Shown: positions 27,078 through 35,437 of the stretch, in pieces
How the letters are laid out: every line of letters begins with the position of its first letter
Position numbering within the stretch: the stretch's first letter is position 1
NCBI RefSeq assembly: GCF_902506655.1
Contig: NZ_LR734811.1
Location: 1 to 64,000, forward strand
Reading direction: 5' to 3'
DNA: 64,000 nt
DNA from: Marinoscillum sp. 108
GTDB lineage: Bacteria > Bacteroidota > Bacteroidia > Cytophagales > Cyclobacteriaceae
Notes under the pieces: model-generated
Seen by the model: only the letters and a program-made list of their open reading frames with translations
Told to the model about the DNA's origin: nothing
The model's database searches: none
Made by a program: the position numbers and the translations under genes

Positions 27078-27752
27078 ATGAATTTTCATACGAAATTAGC
27101 GCCAATGAACGGGTTAAATAAGTATCGCCAACGATTTTTAGACGACTGGTATAACATAGACGGAAAAGCCTTCTTCTTCGTTTTATGTCTGCTCTATTTT
27201 TCAGCCTTTCTCATCAAGAGGATGTTTATCATTGATAGCATTGCCGCATTCGAAATCCTGCAGGATCGCGGTGAAATGTGGATCATGGATGTCTTCTTTG
27301 GCCTACAGTACCTCTCGGTGCCCATCTTCATCGCCTGGAAATTTACCCTCACATCCTTCCTGCTATGGGTAGGCTGCTTTCTCTTTGGGTATAGGGTCAC
27401 TTACGCTCAGCTATGGAAAATGGTGATGATCATGGAGTTGGTCTTTATTATCCCTGAACTTTTGAAGGTCGTCTGGTTTACTGTATTTGAAACCGACCCT
27501 ACTTACCATGATTTCGTGGCCTACTATCCACTGAGCCTCATTAATTTTTTCAACTATGAAAGCCTGGATGCAAAGTGGCTATATCCCCTCAAAGCGCTCA
27601 ATCTTTTTGAGATTCTATACTGGGGAATGCTGGTAGCCGGCATCTATTGGTTGAGCAATAAAAAACTGAAAACATCCCTTTTCATTACACTTAGCTCATA
27701 TGTGCTTTTTTTCTTTTTGTGGCTAATCTATTATGTGATCGTGTACAAATGA
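27078..27752 (+). CDS. Polytopic inner-membrane protein of unknown function
   Basis: 224 residues with about five hydrophobic helices (for example SVPIFIAWKFTLTSFLLWVG and SLFITLSSYVLFFFLWLIYY) and no recognised motif. The ATG at 27078 follows GGAGCAAGG; a second ATG at 27105 is also possible and would drop nine residues that look weakly conserved. It is divergent from the TPR-like gene. I do not recognise the family. Confidence 0.65.
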   Translation: MNFHTKLAPMNGLNKYRQRFLDDWYNIDGKAFFFVLCLLYFSAFLIKRMFIIDSIAAFEILQDRGEMWIMDVFFGLQYLSVPIFIAWKFTLTSFLLWVGCFLFGYRVTYAQLWKMVMIMELVFIIPELLKVVWFTVFETDPTYHDFVAYYPLSLINFFNYESLDAKWLYPLKALNLFEILYWGMLVAGIYWLSNKKLKTSLFITLSSYVLFFFLWLIYYVIVYK

Positions 27753-27933
27753 ATTTTACACCTGAAATCCTGGCAGAAACAAACTCTCCTTTTTAACAAA
27801 ATTTATATGTAATGAAAGAATCAAAAATTCCATTTCGGAGTAAATAAGCTTTATAATAGCCCATATAAAGAATCGAATCCTCAGACATTATACCGCATTA
27901 TTGCTAATTTCGCCAAGTTGACTCAAAAGAATC

Positions 27934-30900
27934 ATGATGGGATATCAAAAGACTAACGTAATAGCCGGATGGGCTACTTTTATCATTTCAATGGTGGTCT
28001 ACACCTTGACCGTGGAGCCCACTGCCAGTTTCTGGGACTGTGGTGAGTTTATCGCCTGTTCTTATAAGCTCGAAGTTCCCCACCCTCCGGGAGCACCTTT
28101 TTTCCTTTTGGTAGGCAGATTATTCTCTCTACTGGCTCTGGGTGATGTCACTCAGGTAGCCTTCTGGATCAATATGCTCAGTGTGATGAGTAGTGCATTT
28201 TCTATCCTGTTCTTGTTTTGGTCCATCACTCACCTTGTCAAGAGAGTGCTGAAAATCAAGAAAGGTGAAGAAACCACTGAACAGACCATCCTGATTATGA
28301 GTGCAGGCCTTGTTGGTGCTTTGTCTTGCACCTTCTCTGACTCCTTTTGGTTCAGCGCTGTGGAAGCCGAAGTTTACGGTATGTCAGCGTTTTTTACCGC
28401 CTTTGTATTTTGGGCTATCCTGAAATGGGAAAACATTGAAAACGACTCAGATGGAAACAAATGGCTGATCCTTATCGCTTACATGATGGGCTTATCCATT
28501 GGTGTTCACTTGCTCAACCTCGTGACGATCCCGGCTATGGGGCTGATCATTTATTTTAAAAACAACGAAAAGATTACCAAAAAAGGAATCATCCTAACCC
28601 TAGGTGCTGCCGGAGCTGCTATACTCATCGTCATGCTGGGCGTAATCCCCGGCCTGCCTTCGGTAGCGGGTACTCTGGAAATATTCTTTGTCAATGGCTT
28701 GGGACTTCCATTTGGATCGGGGGTTATATTCTTTGGTACTGCATTTCTTGGCGGATTGGTTTATGGAATATACTACTCCATCAAAAAACAGAAACTTACG
28801 CTCAATACCATTCTCCTTTGTTTCACTTTCATCATCATCGGTTATTCTTCCTATACCATCGTACTCATACGAAGTAATTACAACCCACCGATAGATGAAA
28901 ACAACCCTGAAGACGTGCTGTCTTTCGTGTCTTACCTGAAACGCGAGCAGTACGGGAGCAGACCTTTGTTTAAAGGTCAGTACTATACAGCCGATATCGT
29001 AGATCAAAAGCAGGGCAGTCCTACTTACATGCGTGGTGAGGATAAGTACGAAATCAAAGATTACAAACTTGAGTACGTCTATAATCCCAAGCATACCACC
29101 ATTCTGCCCAGGATGTACAGCAACACGGAAGCACACAAGCAGCGCTACCGAGAGATTACCGGGCTGCAACCCGATGAAAAACCAAGTTTTACGGACAACA
29201 TATACTTTATGCTCAACTATCAGGTGGGCACTATGTACATGCGATATTTCCTATGGAACTTCTCTGGCAGAAGTTCAGACATTCAGGATGCTGGTTGGGT
29301 AGGGCTCAACGGTGCTTTTGATACAGACCTTCCAGAGTCTCTTCTGGAAAACAAGGGCAGGAACATCTATTATTCTCTGCCCCTTTTGCTAGGCTTGTTA
29401 GGGATTTTCATTCAGTACAAAAAGGACAAAAAATATTTTTCGGTCACGCTGCTACTCTTCTTCCTGACAGGAATAGCTCTGGTACTTTACCTGAACTCTC
29501 CCCCGTCTGAGCCTCGTGAGCGTGATTACATTTATTCCGGCTCCTATTATGTATTCGCTATTTGGATCGGTTTCGGAGTACTGGCCATATACGACTTGCT
29601 CGGGGCCATTGTGAAAAACAAGAAACTCCTGGCCGTACTCTCCTTACTATTGGGACTTACCATACCGGGTGTAATGGCAAAAGAAAACTGGGACGATCAT
29701 GACAGATCCAACAGGTACTTCTCAGTAGATGCAGCCAAAAACTACCTGGATTCATGTGCGCCCAATGCCATATTGTTCACTGGTGGAGACAATGACACCT
29801 TCCCTCTCTGGTATGTTCAGGAAGTGGAAGGATACAGAACAGACGTGCGTGTGATCGTATTGAGCTATTTCAATACCGACTGGTACGTGAGCCAGATGAT
29901 GCGCCCTGCCTACGAGTCAGCGCCGCTACCATTCAGCTTGTCTCTCAAGAATTATCAGCAGGGCGGGCTCAATGATTATCTGCCGGTAATGGAGAATAAG
30001 AGCATCAAAGGGGCCATCAATGCGAATAGGTTCCTCGATCTGATCAAACAGGAGCACAAAGGTCTTCAGGTGCCCCTGAGCACTGGATCTTACTACAACT
30101 CAGTTCCTTCCAGGCAGATGTTCCTGAACATTGACACTGCGAAGATCAAAGCAATGGGTGTAGTGCCTAAAAATCTGGAAAACAGGATTGTGGATAAAAT
30201 GACCTGGAGTATACAGGGAAGAGGACTGGAAAAGAATGACCTGGGAGTGATTGACCTCATGGTCAACTCTAATTGGGAGAGACCTATCTACTTCAATACC
30301 ACCTCCATGAATTCACTGAATATGAACCTTAGACCTTATGTGGTTCAGGAGGGTATTGCTTACCGACTATTGCCGGTAAAAAACCCGAATGCCCAGGAAT
30401 ATCAGGTGAACAACGACGTGATGTACCAAAACCTGATGGAGAAATATCACTGGAGACAGCTGGATAATCCGGATGTGTATTATTCTGAGGATTATCGCAA
30501 TTTCTGTCTGAATCACAGATCAGCTTTTAACACACTGGCTATCTCACTGATGGAAGCCAATGACTATGACCGAGCTAAGGAAGTATTGGTAAGGTGTCTG
30601 GAGGTAATGCCCAATGAGTCCATTCCATTTGACTACTTCAATGTACAGCAGGTAGGTCTGCTTCTTGAGGTCGGCGAAAATGATCTGGCCAACTATGTGG
30701 CAGAAACCACCTCAAAAGATGCTGTAGAAATGCTGGATTACTATATAGAAAGGGGTATCTACAACCGTGCGGAAATCCAACAAAAACTCTACTCGCTAAA
30801 TAACATCACCCGTGCCTATCGGGCCAACCGGATGAATGAGGAGGCTGCAAAGTATGAGGAGATGTTCAATAAATACTACAAATCCTTTCAGAATAATTAA
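27934..30900 (+). CDS. DUF2723 membrane glycosyltransferase (GT117-like)
   Basis: 988 residues. Residues about 1-560 hold some twelve transmembrane helices; the first loop (VEPTASFWDCGEFIACSYKL, residues about 28-47) is the DUF2723 signature and contains the acidic residues expected of a GT-C catalytic site. PHPPGAPFF follows. The C-terminal 400 residues lie outside the membrane and end in TPR-like helices (about 860-985). The family resembles protein O-mannosyltransferases and is classed as GT117; a lipid-linked sugar donor and a periplasmic acceptor are likely. Two ATG codons (27934, 27937) can start it. A strong terminator follows at 30920. Confidence 0.88.
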   Translation: MMGYQKTNVIAGWATFIISMVVYTLTVEPTASFWDCGEFIACSYKLEVPHPPGAPFFLLVGRLFSLLALGDVTQVAFWINMLSVMSSAFSILFLFWSITHLVKRVLKIKKGEETTEQTILIMSAGLVGALSCTFSDSFWFSAVEAEVYGMSAFFTAFVFWAILKWENIENDSDGNKWLILIAYMMGLSIGVHLLNLVTIPAMGLIIYFKNNEKITKKGIILTLGAAGAAILIVMLGVIPGLPSVAGTLEIFFVNGLGLPFGSGVIFFGTAFLGGLVYGIYYSIKKQKLTLNTILLCFTFIIIGYSSYTIVLIRSNYNPPIDENNPEDVLSFVSYLKREQYGSRPLFKGQYYTADIVDQKQGSPTYMRGEDKYEIKDYKLEYVYNPKHTTILPRMYSNTEAHKQRYREITGLQPDEKPSFTDNIYFMLNYQVGTMYMRYFLWNFSGRSSDIQDAGWVGLNGAFDTDLPESLLENKGRNIYYSLPLLLGLLGIFIQYKKDKKYFSVTLLLFFLTGIALVLYLNSPPSEPRERDYIYSGSYYVFAIWIGFGVLAIYDLLGAIVKNKKLLAVLSLLLGLTIPGVMAKENWDDHDRSNRYFSVDAAKNYLDSCAPNAILFTGGDNDTFPLWYVQEVEGYRTDVRVIVLSYFNTDWYVSQMMRPAYESAPLPFSLSLKNYQQGGLNDYLPVMENKSIKGAINANRFLDLIKQEHKGLQVPLSTGSYYNSVPSRQMFLNIDTAKIKAMGVVPKNLENRIVDKMTWSIQGRGLEKNDLGVIDLMVNSNWERPIYFNTTSMNSLNMNLRPYVVQEGIAYRLLPVKNPNAQEYQVNNDVMYQNLMEKYHWRQLDNPDVYYSEDYRNFCLNHRSAFNTLAISLMEANDYDRAKEVLVRCLEVMPNESIPFDYFNVQQVGLLLEVGENDLANYVAETTSKDAVEMLDYYIERGIYNRAEIQQKLYSLNNITRAYRANRMNEEAAKYEEMFNKYYKSFQNN

Positions 30901-30919
30901 TGAGATAGAAGGATCTCAA

Positions 30920-30954
30920 AAAAGGCCCCGCGAGTTTCACTCGCGGGGCCTTTT
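30920..30954 (+). terminator. Rho-independent terminator of the DUF2723 gene
   Basis: A 12-bp perfect GC-rich stem (ggccccgcgagt at 30924-30935, actcgcggggcc at 30939-30950) with a 3-nt loop, extended by A-T pairs, is followed by TTTTGTTTTTT. It begins 20 nt after the stop codon. Confidence 0.93.
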
Positions 30955-30960
30955 GTTTTT

Positions 30961-31600
30961 TCAACCGGTGGTAAGGCTGACCCCCATTACTCATGGATCA
31001 ATCTAACTCATCCCAGAGCATCTAACTACCAGGCTCTCACCCAAAGAATCCTGAGTTCGGGCTACGACCAATGACGAGTTCATCAGTTGGTATGAGGGGC
31101 TGACAACCGACGCGTTTAGAAGATCACCAACTAGACCATCGAGCCCTACATCATGACGAAAGCTATGGAGGGATCAAGCGGAATTCCTGTGGATAAATTG
31201 TATTAAAGATGGATGTTGAAGTAGTTATCTGATACCTTACATCCCTCAATCCAATTGATTTGCAACATACCCTTCATTTTCTTTGCTTGCCCCGGGCCGC
31301 GTAGGCAAAGAAAACAATTGGTGATTCCACATAAAGGAGGCACCAACCTGGCCGGTCGCACGCAAACAATCATTTTGACTCATCTGGGTTGCGCTTTTTT
31401 AGGAATTTTTTGGAGTCAAAATGATTCACACTTGTCCCGGCCGGGCAAGGCTTGGATGCCCCGCCCTCCTTTACGTCCTTGTTCTCTACTTTCAAGTAGA
31501 TTATTTGATTTTACAAACAATAAATATATAATGTCACCCCACACAAATATTGTTTGACCCCTATGGAGGGGGATCATTAAGAGGACATCAAATATTGAAC
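30961..31600. other. Gene-free stretch with nested inverted repeats
   Basis: Between two terminators there are about 640 bp without a credible gene. The part at 30961-31250 shows only short protein-like stretches in shifting frames and may be decayed coding DNA. The part at 31270-31560 is rich in inverted repeats: a 10-bp pair (31277-31286 with 31305-31314), a 14-bp pair (31368-31381 with 31413-31426), a GC-rich near-palindrome (31431-31449), and an outer AAAGGAGG/CCTCCTTT pair (31333-31341 with 31464-31473). An open frame of 100 codons crosses it but has no start context and no family likeness. It looks like a structured repeat or non-coding RNA. Confidence 0.5.
31368..31426. repeat. 14-bp perfect inverted repeat with 31-nt spacer
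   Basis: aatcattttgactc (31368-31381) pairs perfectly with gagtcaaaatgatt (31413-31426). The spacer contains a run of six T and then TTTTTT, so neither strand gives a standard terminator. It is the longest perfect hairpin in the gene-free stretch. Confidence 0.75.
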
Positions 31601-31636
31601 AAAAAAAAGCCACCAAAATCTTTTCAACTTGGTGGC
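31601..31636 (-). terminator. Rho-independent terminator of the T9SS cargo gene
   Basis: On the minus strand an 8-bp stem (GCCACCAA with TTGGTGGC, 31609-31616 and 31629-31636) with a 12-nt loop is followed by eight T residues. It lies 23 nt beyond the stop of the gene at 31659. Confidence 0.85.
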
Positions 31637-31658
31637 ATCTGCTTTCAGAAAGAAGATT

Positions 31659-32033
31659 CTAATTTTTCAAAAATCGATAGGCTTTTTTGAACCTCAATAC
31701 CTCATCTTTTACCACAAGGAAATAATACCCTGTAGCAAAATCTTTCACGGGTACTCTGAATCGGCCATTTCCAATTTCCTCAGGAGAAATCTTAATCTCA
31801 TTACCGATGATACTGTGCATCTCAAACTCAGTATTGGTAAGGGTAGAATTGGAGATCTCCACGATCACATACTCAACAGCCGGGTTAGGATAAATCTCAA
31901 TCTTATTGCTAATATCAAGAGGCTGATTGTAGAAATTAGTTTCTGCACTCACCACGCTACCAGTACCACTCTGTGACCAGGCGGCCAAGGAGAGGAGGCA
32001 GGCAAACGACGCTATGATGAGTTTATTGTACAT
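31659..32033 (-). CDS. Small secreted protein consisting mainly of a T9SS sorting domain
   Basis: 124 residues from the ATG at 32033; the frame extends upstream only through a TTG. Residues about 1-20 are a signal peptide (LIIASFACLLSLAAWS). After a linker of about 25 residues, IEIYPNPAVEYVIVEI opens a type A T9SS C-terminal sorting domain, which ends with ATGYYFLVVKDEVLRFKKAY and the usual basic tail. The sorting domain normally directs large cargo across the outer membrane and is then cleaved; here there is almost no cargo before it. Its own terminator suggests a monocistronic unit. Confidence 0.83.
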   Translation of the reverse strand: MYNKLIIASFACLLSLAAWSQSGTGSVVSAETNFYNQPLDISNKIEIYPNPAVEYVIVEISNSTLTNTEFEMHSIIGNEIKISPEEIGNGRFRVPVKDFATGYYFLVVKDEVLRFKKAYRFLKN

Positions 32034-32114
32034 TGTTACATACAAAGTACGCAAAAAAAATACCAAAGTTCCCGCATTACCTCAAAATTTTTACATGAAT
32101 TCTTCGTTAAGTCC

Positions 32115-32151
32115 GGTTTTTAACATCTTTTATGATGTCTTAAAAAAAACC
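32115..32151 (-). other. AT-rich stem-loop downstream of the NAD(P)HX repair gene
   Basis: An imperfect stem (GGTTTTT...ACATC against GATGT...AAAAACC) with a 6-nt loop lies 4-40 nt after the stop of the gene at 32155. It lacks a T-tract after the stem on the minus strand, so it may be an RNA 3'-end stabiliser rather than an intrinsic terminator. Confidence 0.35.
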
Positions 32152-32154
32152 ACC

Positions 32155-33651
32155 CTAAAAATGTAATTTTTTGAAAGCCGCAGGCAGATATTCTATCAAA
32201 TCTGATGCCATTAATGAAATCTCCCCCACGTTAATGGCAGCTTCGTCTCCGGCCTGTCCATGGAGATACACTCCGGCCCTCAGCGCATCAAATGGTGCCA
32301 TCCCCTGTGCCAGCAAAGCCGCCACAATGCCCGTGAGCACATCGCCGCTGCCAGCAGTAGCCATCCCCGGGTTACCGGTGGGATTAAAATATAGGTACCC
32401 ACGAGAACTGCAAACCGCTGAATAAGCTCCCTTCAACACCACATTTAGTTGATAGGTCTTCGCCAACCAGCGGAGTTTTTCCAATTTTTCAAAATCGCTC
32501 CTCCAGGCCCCTACCAAACGAGCAAACTCTCCAGGATGCGGTGTAAGAATGCTTTCCGGTGGCAATGCATTCAATAGCTCGGGGTTGAGTGCCAGGATAT
32601 TAAGTGCATCAGCATCCAACACCATGGGTTCGCTGGTATGAAGAATCAAATCAGCCAACGCCTTTTGGGTAAGCGAATTGGTGCCGATACCCGGTCCCAT
32701 TGCCAGCACATCCACATTGTCGGCGGGCATGACCTCCGTGATTACTTCAGTATGCTCATCTTCAATCACCATGGCCTCCGGTACATTCACCTGAAGAATA
32801 TTTAACCCGCAGCAAGGCGTGTGTATATACAGCAACCCGCATCCGCTACGCATGGCTGCCCTGGCACTCAAAGTGGCCGCACCCATCTTGCCCTTACTAC
32901 CTGCAATCAGCAGCAATCTGCCAGCACTTCCCTTGTGGTCAAACGTGGATCGTGAGGGCAGCGCAATATCCCGGGCCTGGGTAAAAAAAGCATCAGTCTC
33001 GCAACTCTGTATGAAAGGCTCATCCAGTCCAATATCCACCACATGCCACTGCCCTACGTACTTGCGCATTTCCGGAAGGAAAAAAATCAATTTGGGAGTC
33101 TGAAAAGAAATGGTATGTGTAGCCTCCACTACCGCTCCCTCACCCAGTGGCTGGTCAGGATAAAGGCCGGACGAGATGTCAATAGCGTATACCTCAGCAC
33201 CTGATTTATTTATTTGATCAATCACATTGGCAAACAGACCACTCACAGGCCGGGAAAGACCACTGCCAAACAGTCCGTCTATCACCACAGCATTATCCGG
33301 GATACTGGGAATTTGATCTTCATTCACAACCTGATGAATCCCTGTGAGAACTGAAAGTCTTTCGAAATTGACCTTAAAATCTTCTGTGGCTCTTTCAACG
33401 GAACCAACAACAAAAATGCTGACATCATGTGCCTGCTGGATCAGCACCCGTGCAATGACCAGACCATCTCCTCCGTTGTTGCCAGTACCACAGAATATCA
33501 TAATCCGGCTACCCCCTGGCACCAGCGTAGAAAATTTTCTTACAAATGCTCTGGAAGCACGTTCCATAAGGTTAATGGAAGTGATTGGCTCATGCCCAAT
33601 GGTGTATTGGTCGGCATCACGTATTTGCTGAGCAGTGAGGATGGGTATCAT
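32155..33651 (-). CDS. nnr: Bifunctional NAD(P)HX epimerase/dehydratase
   Basis: 498 residues that repair hydrated NADH and NADPH. The N-terminal YjeF_N epimerase domain (about 1-215) shows FCGTGNNGGDGLVIARVL near residue 52 and VIDGLFGSGLSRPVSG. The C-terminal carbohydrate-kinase-like dehydratase domain (about 225-498) shows LTPHPGEFARL near 375 and NPGMATAGSGDVLTGIVAAL near 425, the ADP-binding and catalytic aspartate region. Both halves look complete, and the length is normal for the fused bacterial form. Confidence 0.95.
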   Translation of the reverse strand: MIPILTAQQIRDADQYTIGHEPITSINLMERASRAFVRKFSTLVPGGSRIMIFCGTGNNGGDGLVIARVLIQQAHDVSIFVVGSVERATEDFKVNFERLSVLTGIHQVVNEDQIPSIPDNAVVIDGLFGSGLSRPVSGLFANVIDQINKSGAEVYAIDISSGLYPDQPLGEGAVVEATHTISFQTPKLIFFLPEMRKYVGQWHVVDIGLDEPFIQSCETDAFFTQARDIALPSRSTFDHKGSAGRLLLIAGSKGKMGAATLSARAAMRSGCGLLYIHTPCCGLNILQVNVPEAMVIEDEHTEVITEVMPADNVDVLAMGPGIGTNSLTQKALADLILHTSEPMVLDADALNILALNPELLNALPPESILTPHPGEFARLVGAWRSDFEKLEKLRWLAKTYQLNVVLKGAYSAVCSSRGYLYFNPTGNPGMATAGSGDVLTGIVAALLAQGMAPFDALRAGVYLHGQAGDEAAINVGEISLMASDLIEYLPAAFKKLHF

Positions 33652-33679
33652 AGCAGACTAAGCTACACAAGAAAAGCCC

Positions 33680-34846
33680 TTACTTCAAGCCATACGATAC
33701 AGAAACCCCCACACTAAAAGGCTTGACGGATATAATGTCCATCTCTCTAAATTTAGTCACCGAATATTTGAAAGCAGGCGTCACATGAATGAGGCCGCGG
33801 TTTCCCTCGAAAAGTAACTTTCTCAATCCCAGTTCTAAAAAATATTGGTTGGGGTCAACCAGCGTGTGTCTGGTCCCTTCATATTCAAAGGTTGGTAGTG
33901 AGCTGATCATTCTTTGGTATTCAACAGAGGCAAACAAAGAATTGTAACGTGATGGGAAAGACCAGGTATTTTGGATTTTCACCCCCACTGTAGACACTCG
34001 CTTTTTAATCTGAACTGTACTGATCTCATAAATCGGAGTAACAAAATCCGATTCCACTACCACCGTTTGGGGTGTTGTACCACGAACGTTGAAGGAGAAA
34101 TCCTGATTGTAATGATTAAATCCCAAACCAAGTCTGGTACTAAAATGCTCGGACCATGTCCGCTGCAGTCCCCAATGCACGGAAAGGCCAACCCGCGAAG
34201 CTGACAGCCCGAAAGGGGCATCATAATCACTCACATAAATGTCGTCATCGAGGTTTGGCCTGATCCTGTTGTATAAAAAGAAAGCCCCCCCTTCAAGGTA
34301 TAGCGTGTAGGCTCGTCTGGTTCTCTTAAAAATAATCTCATTTGTCTCCACCCCACCTGCCAATGTCGGATAGGCAGGTTCCATGGCTTCCTCTCCCGCT
34401 AATTTCTCCAAATCCCAGGGATCAAACACAGCTCTGTGAGGGGCATCATATCGCTCCTCATCCCTCATCTCAGCATGGGGCAGTGGCGTAATTAATTCTT
34501 CCTTTGATTCCAGAGCCCTGGGCGAAGTTTTCATTGGAGTTGCTTCCTCATCATTCATGGCTATTGTCGGATGAGAAAATGAATCTCCAGAGAAGTCAAC
34601 TACCTCTTGGCTGTTCAGCCTGCCCTCATCACCCAAACCCAAATCTGCCTGCTCCCTCATGGGGATATACCCCACCATGAATAGGGAAATCAGCATAAGC
34701 ACCGCTCCAAACGCATGAAAAAAACGAACAAGCCAGGCCTCACCAGGTCCCGGAGCATTAAGAATAGCATCACGAAAACCTGCCGGTGGATCAACGCGGT
34801 ATTCGCTCAATCGATCTCTTATTTTATCTTCAAATGACTTGTTCAT
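33680..34846 (-). CDS. Anti-sigma-like membrane protein with beta-barrel-like C-terminal domain
   Basis: 388 residues. The first 38 (MNKSFEDKIRDRLSEYRVDP) form a short cytoplasmic helix-rich head, followed by one transmembrane helix at about 40-62 and an acidic, disordered linker to about 180. Residues about 185-388 are amphipathic beta strands ending in VSVSYGLK, like the outer-membrane beta-barrel domains of Bacteroidota. The gene overlaps the sigma-factor gene by 17 nt, the usual place for an anti-sigma factor. An inner-membrane anchor joined to a barrel-like domain is odd. The anti-sigma role is inferred from position and the N terminus. Confidence 0.7.
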   Translation of the reverse strand: MNKSFEDKIRDRLSEYRVDPPAGFRDAILNAPGPGEAWLVRFFHAFGAVLMLISLFMVGYIPMREQADLGLGDEGRLNSQEVVDFSGDSFSHPTIAMNDEEATPMKTSPRALESKEELITPLPHAEMRDEERYDAPHRAVFDPWDLEKLAGEEAMEPAYPTLAGGVETNEIIFKRTRRAYTLYLEGGAFFLYNRIRPNLDDDIYVSDYDAPFGLSASRVGLSVHWGLQRTWSEHFSTRLGLGFNHYNQDFSFNVRGTTPQTVVVESDFVTPIYEISTVQIKKRVSTVGVKIQNTWSFPSRYNSLFASVEYQRMISSLPTFEYEGTRHTLVDPNQYFLELGLRKLLFEGNRGLIHVTPAFKYSVTKFREMDIISVKPFSVGVSVSYGLK

Positions 34847-35396
34847 AGCGTGTAATTCCTAGCTCATTCAAATATCTTTTCAACACATGCCTGGCATGCG
34901 TGAGCTGCGACCTGCTGGTGCTCTCCGAAATACCCAGTTCATTGGCAATTTCCTTGTGGCTAAATCCATCAATAACGCTCATATTGAAAATCACCCGGTA
35001 ACCCTCAGCCAGATTATTGACTGCCTGCAAAATGACCTCCGTAGACAGCTTGTCGATCAGGTCGCTATAAAACTGGTCACTGAGTTCATTTCCTTCCGAA
35101 CCGACATCATGATCATACCTAATCACTCGGAGATGATCCAGGGCCGTATTCACAGTGATCTTCTTAATCCATCCCGCTACGGCCTGCATGTTCTTTACCT
35201 GACCTAGGTTGTTGAATATTTTTATAAAGGCCTCCTGAAATACATCTGATGCTGCTTCATGACTTTTCATATATCGCATGCAAATACCCATCACCAATGG
35301 ACTGAACTCATCATAAAATCGTCCCTGGGCCCGACGGTCTCCTTTCAATATTTCCTGGATCAACTGACTCACTTGATAACCGACACAACCCGACAT
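34830..35396 (-). CDS. ECF-type RNA polymerase sigma factor
   Basis: 188 residues. Region 2 is seen as AQGRFYDEFSPLVMGICMRY and SDVFQEAFIKIFNNLGQVKN (about 23-75), with WIKKITVNTALDHLR after it. Region 4 follows as MSVIDGFSHKEIANELGISE and SRSQLTHARHVLKRYL (about 138-178), the helix-turn-helix that reads the -35 element. It belongs to the RpoE-like ECF group common in Bacteroidota. The start codon lies inside the right arm of a 10-bp hairpin (35388-35411), which may control its translation. It is followed by the anti-sigma-like gene with a 17-nt overlap. Confidence 0.92.
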   Translation of the reverse strand: MSGCVGYQVSQLIQEILKGDRRAQGRFYDEFSPLVMGICMRYMKSHEAASDVFQEAFIKIFNNLGQVKNMQAVAGWIKKITVNTALDHLRVIRYDHDVGSEGNELSDQFYSDLIDKLSTEVILQAVNNLAEGYRVIFNMSVIDGFSHKEIANELGISESTSRSQLTHARHVLKRYLNELGITRYEQVI

Positions 35397-35411
35397 GAAA
35401 CCATGTCGGGT
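35388..35411 (-). promoter_or_regulatory. Hairpin that encloses the sigma-factor start codon
   Basis: A perfect 10-bp stem (acccgacatg at 35388-35397, catgtcgggt at 35402-35411) with a 4-nt loop contains the ATG at 35394-35396. On the minus-strand RNA the start codon would be paired. There is no T-tract on that strand, so it is a poor terminator for the upstream lipoprotein gene. A role in restricting translation is inference. Confidence 0.5.
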
Positions 35412-35437
35412 CGTTTTCTTTATTTGAGATGTCTAAA

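Noticed and set aside
28600-29169. Long antisense reading frame (189 codons) inside the DUF2723 gene
   Set aside because: It lies fully opposite a well-supported gene, has no family likeness, and its composition mirrors that of the sense codons.
30961-30970. CAACCGGTGG as a third copy of the xylan operator
   Set aside because: Only part of the core matches, there is no downstream sugar gene, and it lies right after a terminator.
31255-31557. Forward frame of 100 codons across the inverted repeats
   Set aside because: It crosses all the hairpins, lacks a start signal and a recognisable domain, and is better explained as structured non-coding DNA.
35388-35420. Hairpin near the sigma gene as a terminator of the lipoprotein gene
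   Set aside because: On the minus strand it is not followed by a T-tract, and it contains the next start codon.
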